Positions 42,066 to 50,665 of a stretch of 64,000 nt of DNA are shown one piece after another (within the stretch, counting starts at the first letter, position 1; every line of letters starts with the position of its first letter). The translations under genes and the position numbers were made by a program. The notes under the pieces are model-generated. The model saw only the letters and a list, made by a program, of their open reading frames with translations. It had not been told where the DNA came from and searched no databases. Source of the stretch: Bacillota bacterium (GTDB lineage: Bacteria; Bacillota; UBA4882; UBA8346); the NCBI GenBank assembly GCA_023400055.1, contig JAEXFN010000023.1:45449-109448 (forward strand). Direction: 5' to 3'.

Positions 42066-43322
42066 TCACATCGGCGGCGGACCGCCCATGGCACCACCCA
42101 TCATCCCGTTCCGCTGCGTCTTCGAACTTGAGCCGGTGCTTTGACTCGGCAGCGCCAGTTTGGCCACGGCAACCTTGTCGCCTTCGCTTAATCCCGATAA
42201 GACTTCCACGTAGTCCGCACCCTTATATCCCAATTGCACCGTTCGCGGGACATAGCGGCCCCGGTTCAAAAGCTTGACGACGGCCCGGCCATTTTCCTCC
42301 CGCACCGCCCGGGCCGGAATGGCCAACACATGGGGATGGGGCTCGACCATGATCGTCACATCGACCGTCATGCCCGACTTCAAGAGATTGGCAATATGAT
42401 TCGCCGTTAATTTGGGGGGACTCGGCAGTTTCACCCCCGGCCGATCGGACGGGTGGTTGTTCGGCGTCATTACCGGGGACTGATCGCTATTCCCCGAAGG
42501 TTGGATGACTACCGGGAAAGTAACCACATTGGAGCTGGTGGTCCCGGTACTCCCGAACGAAGTAACGATTCCCGGTATGATGGTACGATTTTGATCATTA
42601 GCAGTGATGGATGCTTGCAACCCAACCCGAATCTGATTGATATCGCCCTGATCGACTTCGGCCTCGACCCGGATGGCGCTGGCGCCGCCCAGCGTCAAAA
42701 GCTCGTCGGTGGTTGCCACCGACTCGGCTAATTTCACATTAATCCAGGACACCTCGGCATCGAACGGGGCGCGGACGATAATATCGTTGTCATTGTTGAC
42801 GCCGTTTTTGGTTAACGAACCTATCTTAAGCTGGTATTCTTCCACTTGGGCCTGGTACGTAGCGACATCTTTTTGAGCACTTTCCAAATCATCAATGGTG
42901 GTGCCCTGAATTTTGTAGAGGATCTGCTGCCGTTCCAATGCTTTCCGGGCAACTTGCAAGTTCTTCTGCGCCTGATCCAGCGAGGATTTCCAACCCGCCG
43001 AATAATTGATTAAGTCCGCATCCTTTAATTGTAAGATTAATAGGACGTCTCCCTTGTGAACCGCATCACCCGGTTTCGCCACAATCTGTTTAACGGTCGC
43101 GCTATAAGGCGAATAAAGTGCGGCATTTTTCTCAGTCACCACATCGCCGGTGGCGTCCACCTTCTCGCTGAGATCCATCCGTCGCACTTCGACGGCGTCA
43201 GACTGGGCCGCGTTTTCGGCCAGCGCCGCCCGCTGCCGTTGCTGAACGGCCCACCAGCCAACCATCACCCCCGCCAGGATGACGATGCTCGCGATGAGCC
43301 ACGGTTTTTTGAGATTTTTCAT
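42066..43322 (-). CDS. MacA-like periplasmic adaptor (HlyD family)
   Basis: 418-aa membrane-fusion protein. Single N-terminal anchor (PWLIASIVILAGVMVGWWAV), barrel-sandwich hybrid halves (NAALYSPYSATVKQIVAKPG; NDIIVRAPFDAEVSWINVKL) flanking a coiled-coil hairpin (~110-175, SLDQAQKNLQVARKALERQQ), then beta-barrel and membrane-proximal domains. A Pro/Asn/Ser-rich insert (~285-315, GNSDQSPVMTPNNHPSDRPG) and a Met/Gly/Pro tail (GMMGGAMGGPPPM) are unusual. It bridges the MacB-type permease and a TolC-type channel, both encoded alongside. Confidence 0.9.
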   Translation of the reverse strand: MKNLKKPWLIASIVILAGVMVGWWAVQQRQRAALAENAAQSDAVEVRRMDLSEKVDATGDVVTEKNAALYSPYSATVKQIVAKPGDAVHKGDVLLILQLKDADLINYSAGWKSSLDQAQKNLQVARKALERQQILYKIQGTTIDDLESAQKDVATYQAQVEEYQLKIGSLTKNGVNNDNDIIVRAPFDAEVSWINVKLAESVATTDELLTLGGASAIRVEAEVDQGDINQIRVGLQASITANDQNRTIIPGIVTSFGSTGTTSSNVVTFPVVIQPSGNSDQSPVMTPNNHPSDRPGVKLPSPPKLTANHIANLLKSGMTVDVTIMVEPHPHVLAIPARAVREENGRAVVKLLNRGRYVPRTVQLGYKGADYVEVLSGLSEGDKVAVAKLALPSQSTGSSSKTQRNGMMGGAMGGPPPM

Positions 43323-43340
43323 GGCTGCTTCCCTTCCATA

Positions 43341-43420
43341 TAAGTTGAATTAAATTTCCAATCATCATCATGTCCCTAAAGCCGGCCATGATAAAACATT
43401 AAGGAATTTAATTCAACTTA
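43341..43420. other. Long inverted repeat upstream of the MacA-like gene
   Basis: TAAGTTGAATTAAATTT (from 43341) is matched by AATTTAATTCAACTTA (to 43420), arms of about 18 bp around a 43-nt centre that contains smaller ATCATG/CATGAT symmetry. It occupies the 5' leader or promoter of the efflux operon. A 16-nt part of the arm, GAAATTTAATTCAACT, recurs at 50652-50667. Confidence 0.7.
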
Positions 43421-43432
43421 TTACCGCTGTAA

Positions 43433-43547
43433 TAGGATGAAATAAATTCCGCTTTGATCCATTTACATTCGGCTTTACTGTGCAAACGACTTTAAAAGTC
43501 GTTGCATTAGGAATGCAAATTTTAGTTAAGATATTTATTTCATCCTA
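43433..43547. other. Second inverted repeat, overlapping the tolC stop codon
   Basis: TAGGATGAAATAAAT (43433-43447) and ATTTATTTCATCCTA (43533-43547) are perfect 15-bp inverted copies 115 bp apart end to end. Inside are two smaller hairpins, AACGACTTT...AAAGTCGTT and GCATT-AGG-AATGC. The distal arm includes the last codons and stop of the tolC-like gene. It may terminate tolC or be a miniature palindromic element. Confidence 0.7.
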
Positions 43548-44965
43548 TATAGTGTGGAAATTTGGTCGCGATCGAACGGATACAGATCGCCGACGACCTT
43601 TTTCAGCTTTTGCAACGTCAACACCTGATCGTAAACGGATTTAACTGCCGCTATCCGCGCCTCCAAAGCATCCTGTCTGGCGTCGGACAGGTCGGTGAAA
43701 GTGACCATTCCCAGTTTCTGCTGGACTTCTTTGACCTCCAGATCTTTTTCGTAATAAGGCAAGGCCTTTTGGTTCAACTGGTGTTGTTTCACGGCCAACT
43801 GAAAATCGGCGGACGCCTGGGCCACATCCAGCACGATATCTTGACGTTCCTTCTCCAGAGCCAGCCGGGCGTTGTCCACCGTGTACCGGGCCTGTTTGGT
43901 TTGGTTGGCCGCCGTGCCGAAATCCGGGCTCCAGCTCATTTTCAGCGTGAAGTAACGCTTTTTGGCGCCGTAATAATCCGAGTCGGTGCTGCCGGAGAGG
44001 ACGTCCGCCTGGGTCTGATAGGATTCATCTTTATGCGCCGCCAGCCAGTTGACATCGCCGCTCAAGAAGTTATAACTCAACCCGAAACTCTGGGTCTCGT
44101 TTTGGCTGCTGTAACTCACGGACAGCGCCGGCAACTCGTCATTCTTGGCTTGGGCCCAGGTCCGGTCGGCCTGCTTGACAGTGATCTCCTTTTGTTGCAA
44201 CTCCAACCGTCTCTGTAACGCTTTTTGTTGCAACGCGGCCAGCTGCTCGGGGGCGACCGCATCCTGCCCCAGCTCGACCTCGACCAATTGATAACCGGCG
44301 AGATCCTTCAGACCGATCTGATTGGCCAGCTTTTGCAGGGCGATCTCTAGGTCAGAACGGTCTTTCTCCAGGTCGTACTGGGCCTGGTTCAGGCTGTTGA
44401 CGGTCTTCAGTTGTTCCGGTTTGGTAATCTTGCCGATGCTCAATTGTTTCAGGGCGAGCTCGCTGTCTTCCTTATACTTGATCAGGGCCGCCTCTTGTAA
44501 TTTCAAAACTTGGCCGGCTTTTAAAACATTTAAATAATCCTCATAAGTGTTATAAATGACTTCAGCCTGATCGATCTGCAGGGTCGCCTCGGCCGTGATC
44601 TGATCCCACATGGCCGCTGCGATATCCGAGACAATCTTCTGGCCATAAAGGTTATACGCAGTGGGAATCGTCTGTTGCACGACGATCTGGTAGGCACTGG
44701 GATAGCTGCTGTCCGTCGTCTGATACTGGTATTGCCCTTCCACCGTGGCCTTAGGCAAAATGTCCAAGGCCGCTTTCTTCACGGCCAGCTTGGCCTTTTC
44801 CAAACTGTTGCGATCGGTTTTAATCTGGTAATCGGTGTTACAAGCCATTTCCAGCGCTTGGGCCAACGTTAAGCTTTGCGTTTCGGCGAAAACCGTTACA
44901 CCGGGCCATACGATGGCAACCAGAAGCAAGGCCAGCCACAATAATTTCTGCCATTGCCATTTCAT
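43535..44965 (-). CDS. TolC-family outer-membrane efflux protein
   Basis: 476 aa. Signal peptide MKWQWQKLLWLALLLVAIVW ending FAE, then two OEP repeats rich in long helices (LTLAQALEMACNTDYQIKTD at ~31-50; QADRTWAQAKNDELPALSVS at ~270). Such proteins form trimeric channels through an outer membrane, so the gene argues for a diderm cell envelope. It is downstream of an OmpR-type two-component pair and upstream of the MacA/MacB genes on the same strand, a plausible complete tripartite system. ATG 44965 follows AGGAGATT. Confidence 0.88.
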   Translation of the reverse strand: MKWQWQKLLWLALLLVAIVWPGVTVFAETQSLTLAQALEMACNTDYQIKTDRNSLEKAKLAVKKAALDILPKATVEGQYQYQTTDSSYPSAYQIVVQQTIPTAYNLYGQKIVSDIAAAMWDQITAEATLQIDQAEVIYNTYEDYLNVLKAGQVLKLQEAALIKYKEDSELALKQLSIGKITKPEQLKTVNSLNQAQYDLEKDRSDLEIALQKLANQIGLKDLAGYQLVEVELGQDAVAPEQLAALQQKALQRRLELQQKEITVKQADRTWAQAKNDELPALSVSYSSQNETQSFGLSYNFLSGDVNWLAAHKDESYQTQADVLSGSTDSDYYGAKKRYFTLKMSWSPDFGTAANQTKQARYTVDNARLALEKERQDIVLDVAQASADFQLAVKQHQLNQKALPYYEKDLEVKEVQQKLGMVTFTDLSDARQDALEARIAAVKSVYDQVLTLQKLKKVVGDLYPFDRDQISTLYRMK

Positions 44966-45170
44966 TTAAAGATTAATCTCCTAAATCATTTCAGTTTTAT
45001 TTTTAATTCCTGGTTGGTCTTCTTCAAAGGAGCAACGACGGCGAATTGTTTTAATAATCTGTTGTTTAATTATAAAGCAGCTATGTGTACGTTTGGTGAC
45101 CAGTCAATATTTTTACTGTGTTCATTGGCGAGCGTTTCAGCCTTATGCCGTGTCCAGTAAAGTAACATAT

Positions 45171-45191
45171 AAAAAGCAGCCGCTCGGCTGC
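45171..45191 (-). terminator. Terminator of the OmpR-type two-component operon
   Basis: On the minus strand GCAGCCG and CGGCTGC form a tight stem followed by TTTTTATATG, 25 nt after the kinase stop codon. It separates the regulatory genes from tolC. The rest of 44966-45216 has no gene. Confidence 0.8.
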
Positions 45192-45216
45192 CTTGAATAT
45201 AACTCTTGTTATTTAG

Positions 45217-46692
45217 TTATCCGATTCGATACTGTTGCAATTCGAACCAGAATTCCACTCCGCCGGGCCGGTTTTCGGCTCCGAATCGGCCGTGGTGCCG
45301 TTCCAAAATCGCCCGGACGATCGACAAACCCAGGCCGGTGCCACCGTAATCCCGGGTCCGCGCCTGATCCACTTTGTAAAAACTGAACCAGATCTTCTCC
45401 AGCGCCACCGCGGGAATGGCTTTCCCGGAGTTGAAGACCGTCACCCGCACCCGTTCATTTCGGGTCAAAACGCTGAGCTCCAGCCGACGCTCCTCGTCGA
45501 TATGCTCCAGGGCGTTGTTGATGTAATTCACCAGCACCTGTTCGATCCGGCCGAGATCCGCTTCTACCAAGGCCATCCCGTTGCCATCATCGTGGAACGT
45601 GAGATGGATGTCACGGTCCTTCAAGATCAGCTGGTATTTCTCGATGACGCGCTCCGTAAGCTGGCCCAGATCGAAAACTTCCCTTTCCAACTGCAGGTAA
45701 CCGGAATCAATTTCCGACAGATCCAGCAGGTTGCGGACCAGCTTGTTCATTTTATTCGCTTCATCCATGATGACGCCGCAATAAAAGTTCTTATCTTCCT
45801 CATTTTCGGCCACGTTCAGCTGCAGCCCCTCGGAATAACCTTGAATCAGGGCGATGGGCGTCTTTAATTCATGAGATACATTGGAGATGAATTCCTTGCG
45901 GTTTTCGTCGATCTGCCGCTGCCGTTCATTGTCCAGTTCCAGCTGGTAGTTTGCCTGCCGCAGCTCGGCGATGGAGCGGCCCAGTTGCTCCGAGAGCGAA
46001 TTGATGCTCCGGCCCAACTCGCCGATTTCATCGTCGGTTTGGACCGGATACATCTTAGTAAAATCGAGTTTGGCCATGCTTTGGGCGATGATGTTAAGCT
46101 CTAGAATCGGCCGGGTAAATTTTCGCGAATACAACCGGACCGCGATGCCCCCGATGAGGATGGTCAGGATCCCGGTCAGCAGAAAAAATTGGTTCGAAAT
46201 GGCCACACTCTGCTGAATCTCCGGCAAAGGCGTCCCCAGCCACAGATAATCGCCGTTATGCAGCTTGGCGGTGAAATTCAGGAATTCGTTCTGCGGGCCA
46301 TCGCGATGGGCGTCCACATGCAAGGCCGGTTTCGACCAGTCCGCCGTCTGGGTAAGAAACGGCGGCAGTGGCTGCGCCGGTCGCGGCCGGTTGGGCTTGG
46401 GCAATCCGGGCGGCCGGGGATGCCACTCGTACTTTACAACCAGCTTTTGATCGAGGATCACGATATTGGTGCTCCGGCTCTGCACCAGCTTCTCCACTTG
46501 GGGACGGATATTTTCGAAATCCCCCTGATATATCCGGTCGATGTACAGAAACTCCTGGTGCAATGCAGCGCCTTTTTGACTAATATAGTATTTATCCAAA
46601 AAATTGAAGTTAAGAAACCATGACAACAGCACAAACAATCCGATTAAGGAAGTGACGCCCCAGAACAGCTGGTTCCTAATCGAGCTTTGCAT
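45217..46692 (-). CDS. OmpR-type sensor histidine kinase
   Basis: 491-aa transmembrane kinase. Helix 1 (WGVTSLIGLFVLLSWFLNF), extracytoplasmic sensor region (~30-160) with a Pro-rich stretch (RPPGLPKPNRPRPAQPLPPF), helix 2 (FFLLTGILTILIGGIAVRLY), HAMP (~182-235), HisKA with phospho-His in FISNVSHELKTPIALIQGYS, and HATPase_c (YINNALEHIDEE; GTGLGLSIVRAILERHHG). ATG 46692 has AGGGG 8 nt upstream; it overlaps the response-regulator gene by 17 nt. It probably controls the neighbouring efflux genes (inference from position). Confidence 0.93.
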   Translation of the reverse strand: MQSSIRNQLFWGVTSLIGLFVLLSWFLNFNFLDKYYISQKGAALHQEFLYIDRIYQGDFENIRPQVEKLVQSRSTNIVILDQKLVVKYEWHPRPPGLPKPNRPRPAQPLPPFLTQTADWSKPALHVDAHRDGPQNEFLNFTAKLHNGDYLWLGTPLPEIQQSVAISNQFFLLTGILTILIGGIAVRLYSRKFTRPILELNIIAQSMAKLDFTKMYPVQTDDEIGELGRSINSLSEQLGRSIAELRQANYQLELDNERQRQIDENRKEFISNVSHELKTPIALIQGYSEGLQLNVAENEEDKNFYCGVIMDEANKMNKLVRNLLDLSEIDSGYLQLEREVFDLGQLTERVIEKYQLILKDRDIHLTFHDDGNGMALVEADLGRIEQVLVNYINNALEHIDEERRLELSVLTRNERVRVTVFNSGKAIPAVALEKIWFSFYKVDQARTRDYGGTGLGLSIVRAILERHHGRFGAENRPGGVEFWFELQQYRIG

Positions 46693-47377
46693 CGTTTTTC
46701 CCCTCAAAACGGTAGCCGAAGCCCCGCACCGTTTGGATATAATCGCCGTTGGCTCCCAATTTCAGACGCAGTTTTTTGATATGGGTATCCACGGTCCGGG
46801 CATCCCCGAAATAATCGTAGTTCCACACCGCGTTCAGGATCTGGTCCCGGCTGAGCGCCACGCCTTCGTTTTCTACGATATACAACAAGAGTTCATATTC
46901 TTTGGGGCTGAGATCAATATTCGCTCCGTCAATGGTGACGAAATGACCGTCTTTGTGGATCCGCAACCCATTGTATTCCAACACGGTTTTGGCCTTGACC
47001 GGATCCTCGACCAACCGCAGCAAGGCCTGGACCCGGGCCACCAGGATGCTGGGGCTGAAAGGTTTAGTTACATATTCGTCCGCGCCCAGATTGAACCCAA
47101 ACAGCTGGTCGGATTCCTCGCCGCGGGCGGTGAGCATGATCACCGGCAGCCGGGGTGACGACTTGCGAATCTCCCGGCAAACCGTCCAACCGTCCAGAAT
47201 CGGCATCATTACATCCAAAATTACCAAATCGATCTGTTCTTCCTGATACCGTTGCAACGCCTGTTTGCCGTTCTCCGCCTCAATGATCCGATAACCCGCT
47301 TTTTTGAGGAAATCTCCCACCAATTTGCGCATCCGCTCTTCATCGTCGGCAATTAACACGGTTTTGTTATTTAACAT
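46676..47377 (-). CDS. OmpR/PhoB-family response regulator
   Basis: 233-aa regulator. Receiver domain: VLIADDEERMRKL, phospho-Asp in LVILDVMMPILDG, LTARGEE, and Lys in YVTKPFSPSILVAR. Winged-helix DNA-binding domain (~135-228): LSPKEYELLLYIVENEGVAL, then RTVDTHIKKLRLKLG and VRGFGYRFE. ATG 47377 preceded by AAAGG. First gene of the kinase operon. Confidence 0.95.
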   Translation of the reverse strand: MLNNKTVLIADDEERMRKLVGDFLKKAGYRIIEAENGKQALQRYQEEQIDLVILDVMMPILDGWTVCREIRKSSPRLPVIMLTARGEESDQLFGFNLGADEYVTKPFSPSILVARVQALLRLVEDPVKAKTVLEYNGLRIHKDGHFVTIDGANIDLSPKEYELLLYIVENEGVALSRDQILNAVWNYDYFGDARTVDTHIKKLRLKLGANGDYIQTVRGFGYRFEGKNDAKLD

Positions 47378-47710
47378 TCGCGTATTTACCTTTATAATTT
47401 CATAATTTCTTTGAGGGTTATCTGCGGTCTCTGCTCGCTCACAACCAGCTTAAGTGACTTGGATTCATTTTAATAAAAAAATGTGTTCATTTTGTGAACA
47501 ACCGTCAGAATGTCAAGACTTTTTTGTCATTGTCTTGAGCGTTTAAGCTACCGACAGGTTAATACAACGCTTTTAAAACATTCGCTTTGCATAAAAAAAT
47601 ACCCTTCCCTTGGGAAGAGTGTAATTTTGGCAATAAAGTCGGGTCTTCTACCCGATCCGCTCCCATCATATATTTTACAGTGAAAGCTAGCCTGCGAAGG
47701 AGGCTTCCTC
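47378..47710. other. Divergent promoter region with three short inverted repeats
   Basis: Between the response regulator (minus) and the ferritin-like gene (plus). It contains TGTTCA-TTTTG-TGAACA (47484-47500), TCAAGAC...GTCTTGA (47513-47538) and the stem CTTCCC-TT-GGGAAG (47604-47617) next to seven A at 47593-47599. The last reads as a terminator on the minus strand although no minus-strand gene ends there. No CDS. Confidence 0.5.
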
Positions 47711-48244
47711 ATGACCGAACACTCGGATCCGTACCTACGGAACCGGCGTTGTATTTTACCAGAATCCTATCCCCCACCCCAGGCCTCAGCCCCCAATCCT
47801 TATTATGCGAGCCTGCTCTTAGAAGATTATACTGGGACGATCAGCGAGATGACCGCCATCAATCAGTATATCTATCATCAGTTTATGTTTCGCGATCATT
47901 ACCCGGATTTGGCAGAGCTGATCGAATGTGTTTCGATTATTGAAATGAAACATCTGGGATTACTGGCCGAGGCCATCCTATCGCTGGGCCTTACCCCGGA
48001 ATTCCGTACCCTGACAACTTATAGTCCGACCTATTGGAATGCCACCGCCGTTTATTACGGGATAGGCATTGCCGACCGTCTTGGCGCGGATATCGATGCC
48101 GAAATCCAAGCCATCCAGCTCTATAGTTACCATCAGTGCTTGATCAACGATGAGCCGATCCGCGAACTATTGGGTCGGATCATCCGCGATGAACAGCATC
48201 ATCTAGTCCTATTCCGCCAGGCTTATGCTCAATATTGCCCCTAG
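47711..48244 (+). CDS. Ferritin-like diiron-domain protein
   Basis: 177-aa four-helix-bundle protein. Helix A has SEMTAINQYIYHQFMF, helix B CVSIIEMKHLGLLAEAI (E-x2-H type pair), helix C AEIQAIQLYSYHQCL, helix D IIRDEQHHLVLFRQAYAQY (E-x2-H type). These fit a diiron or dimanganese site as in rubrerythrin, bacterioferritin and Mn-catalase relatives. The N-terminal ~35 residues are Pro-rich. ATG 47711 follows GGAGG. It may protect against peroxide or store metal; exact activity unassigned. Monocistronic. Confidence 0.8.
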   Translation: MTEHSDPYLRNRRCILPESYPPPQASAPNPYYASLLLEDYTGTISEMTAINQYIYHQFMFRDHYPDLAELIECVSIIEMKHLGLLAEAILSLGLTPEFRTLTTYSPTYWNATAVYYGIGIADRLGADIDAEIQAIQLYSYHQCLINDEPIRELLGRIIRDEQHHLVLFRQAYAQYCP

Positions 48245-48295
48245 TTGCCGTCGGCCAATCGCCGCCAGAGGCGCGCCATTCCAGCAACAATCCTA

Positions 48296-49342
48296 TTAGC
48301 GACGCACCAGTTCTGTGAAGAGCAGGAAAGCCAATCCCTGTCCATACGAGGTGGGGCAAATTTTGATCTTCCGGTAATGCTCTTTGTCCATGCCCATGGC
48401 GGTGCCATACGAAACGCCTTGCACGGTTCCGTCGGCGGTGATCTGCGCCAGCACTCCCTCGGCGGCCTTGTTGCCGACTGCCGCGTATCGAGGATCCAAA
48501 TAACCCAGACGGACCGCCTTCAAGATCCCGTAAGCAAACCCGGCGCTTGCCGAGGTCTCCAGGTAAGAATCGGCATCATCCAGCAGGGTGTGCCAGAGCC
48601 CGCTCTCATCCTGCAATTCAGCCAATTTTTTTACTTGGGCCGCTAATGTTTCCAAAAGGAAGCGCCGTTCCGCCCCTTCCAGATTCAAAATCTCGATGAA
48701 CTCGACGACTCCGGCGGTAAACCAGCAGTTGCCCCGCGCCCACAGCGCGTCCGCGAAATGATTTCGTTCCCGGAACGTCCAACCATGGAACCACAGTCCG
48801 GTGGCCGGATCGTACAAATATTTGATATGGATCAGAAACTGATAAACTGCTTCCTGAATATATTGCTCGGATTGCAAAATCCGGCCGATCTTGGCCAGGA
48901 AGAGCACAGTCATAAATAACGTGTCATCCCAAAGTTGCGCTTCATTCCGGTCTTGACTGGTGATATGTTGCAATCCGCCTTCGGCGGTGCGGGGCATCTC
49001 ATTCATCACCCACTCGGCCCACTCGGTACAAATTTTCAGATCATTGGGATCGCCGGTCAACTCGTATAAATGAGCCAAAGTCAGCAGCGGAGCCACAGTA
49101 TTAACATTCTTGGGCGGCATTCCCTCAGCCAGGCGTTTCTTAAACCAGTCTTTAATAAAATCCAAATAACTGGCGTCTCCGGTATGCTGATAATACTTAT
49201 ACAGACTATATAGGGCAACACCCTGCGGCCATTCCCAGGTCTCAATGACCAGATGATCGTTGGAGCCGTCGCCTTTCGTGGTCCGGATCAATCGATTAAT
49301 TACTTTCTCGGCGATTTCTCGGATATTTGCGGTGTTTTCCAT
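48296..49342 (-). CDS. Glycoside hydrolase family 105 (unsaturated rhamnogalacturonyl/glucuronyl hydrolase)
   Basis: 348-aa cytoplasmic (no signal peptide) alpha/alpha-barrel hydrolase of the YteR/YesR type. It removes the 4,5-unsaturated uronic acid from the end of oligosaccharides made by pectin or related lyases. Motifs: TWEWPQGVALYSLYKYY, the catalytic-Asp region AQLWDDTLFMTVLFLAKIGR (~134-153), FADALWARGNCWFTAGVVEF, and CPTSYGQGLAFLLF near the C-terminus. ATG 49342 follows GAGGGAG. Last gene of a four-gene operon with an oxidoreductase and two TIM-barrel isomerase-like proteins. Confidence 0.9.
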   Translation of the reverse strand: MENTANIREIAEKVINRLIRTTKGDGSNDHLVIETWEWPQGVALYSLYKYYQHTGDASYLDFIKDWFKKRLAEGMPPKNVNTVAPLLTLAHLYELTGDPNDLKICTEWAEWVMNEMPRTAEGGLQHITSQDRNEAQLWDDTLFMTVLFLAKIGRILQSEQYIQEAVYQFLIHIKYLYDPATGLWFHGWTFRERNHFADALWARGNCWFTAGVVEFIEILNLEGAERRFLLETLAAQVKKLAELQDESGLWHTLLDDADSYLETSASAGFAYGILKAVRLGYLDPRYAAVGNKAAEGVLAQITADGTVQGVSYGTAMGMDKEHYRKIKICPTSYGQGLAFLLFTELVRR

Positions 49343-49452
49343 CGCTTGCGCTCCCTCATTCTTATTTTACCTTCAACTACTGCTACTGTGTAGTCAAGCC
49401 AATCACGCCGGTCAATCATGACCGGCGTGACAAAATAATGCATGTCAATGGA

Positions 49453-50613
49453 TTAGTGGGTACCGCCGACATTTAATACGCGGTCTGGGACAGTCTGCTT
49501 CTTAAACGTGGAACTGGCAATCTTAGTTTGAAGTTTCTGATGAAACAACTCTTCATCGATGGGCAAGTTAACCCAGCCATCCGTCCAAGCCGACAGATGC
49601 ATCGCGTTGGATATTTCCAAACCGCGAATTCCCTCCACGCCCGGTGCCAAGAGCGGAGCGCCGTTGCGGATCGCATCGACCCAGTTGGCGGTGATTCCGG
49701 CATGCTCGGTCACCTTGCCGGTGATCGGGATCTGGCATTCCCAACATTCAGGCTGGCCGAATCCGCCCTTGTATTCCCGGTTGAACTGCCGCTCCGGAAC
49801 CCGTAACCGCCAGAAGGTAAGCTTGCCGTCCTCGACCACTACTTTGCCGCGGTCGGCGCTGATCTCGAAACGGTTGGTGCCGGGAGCCTCTCCCGTAGAG
49901 GTGACGAACAGGCCGGTGGCGCCGTTCTCATACTCGACATAGGCGGTGACGTCGTCCTCCACCTCGATATCATGATACTTGCCGAACTGGCAGAAAGCGC
50001 GGACCCGGACCGGCATACCGCAGATCCATTGCCAGAGATCCAATTGATGCGGATCTTGATTCAAAAGCACGCCGCCGCCCTCTCCGGACCAGGTAGCGCG
50101 CCATCCGCCGGAATCGTAATAGCTTTGTGAACGGTACCAGGAAGTGATGATCCAATTGGTCCGTTTAATCGCGCCCAATTCTCCCGATTGCACCAAATCG
50201 CGCAACTTCTGGTACAAGGGATTGGTCCGCTGATTGTACATCATACTGAAAACCTTGCCGCTCTTGGCGGCGACTTCGTTCATCTCCCGGACCTGCTTGG
50301 TGTAGACGCCGGCCGGTTTCTCGCAGAGCACATGGTAACCGCGGTTGAAAGCCTCGATGGCCAACGACGAATGATCGTAATGCGGGACGGCGATCATCAC
50401 CGCATCGATCACTCCGGCTGCAAACAGCTCCGCAGCGCTGCCAAAGGTGAGAACCTTTTCGCCGAAAGTCTCCCTGGCCCATTGCAGGCGGGCCGGGTTG
50501 ATATCGCAAACTGCGCTGAGCTCCGCTCCGGGAACCTCGCCCTGGAAAAGATAGCGGGCGTGGGAACTGCCCATATTGCCGATCCCGATGATACCGATAC
50601 GTACCTTATCCAT
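49453..50613 (-). CDS. Gfo/Idh/MocA-family sugar oxidoreductase
   Basis: 386-aa NAD(P)-dependent dehydrogenase. N-terminal Rossmann fold with GIIGIGNMGSSHARYLF and the EKP motif LCEKPAGVYTKQVREMNE (~93-110), whose Lys is the usual catalytic/cofactor residue. C-terminal alpha/beta domain contains GGVLLNQDPHQLDLWQWICG with the conserved D-x-x-H-type catalytic pair. ATG 50613 is chosen because GGAGGAG lies just before it; an ATG four codons upstream is inside that site. Probably oxidises or reduces a sugar or uronic acid released by the GH105 enzyme; substrate unknown. Confidence 0.9.
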   Translation of the reverse strand: MDKVRIGIIGIGNMGSSHARYLFQGEVPGAELSAVCDINPARLQWARETFGEKVLTFGSAAELFAAGVIDAVMIAVPHYDHSSLAIEAFNRGYHVLCEKPAGVYTKQVREMNEVAAKSGKVFSMMYNQRTNPLYQKLRDLVQSGELGAIKRTNWIITSWYRSQSYYDSGGWRATWSGEGGGVLLNQDPHQLDLWQWICGMPVRVRAFCQFGKYHDIEVEDDVTAYVEYENGATGLFVTSTGEAPGTNRFEISADRGKVVVEDGKLTFWRLRVPERQFNREYKGGFGQPECWECQIPITGKVTEHAGITANWVDAIRNGAPLLAPGVEGIRGLEISNAMHLSAWTDGWVNLPIDEELFHQKLQTKIASSTFKKQTVPDRVLNVGGTH

Positions 50614-50665
50614 ATTCTCCTCCATATTTAATGATGATTCGATGCATCTTTGAAATTTAATTCAA

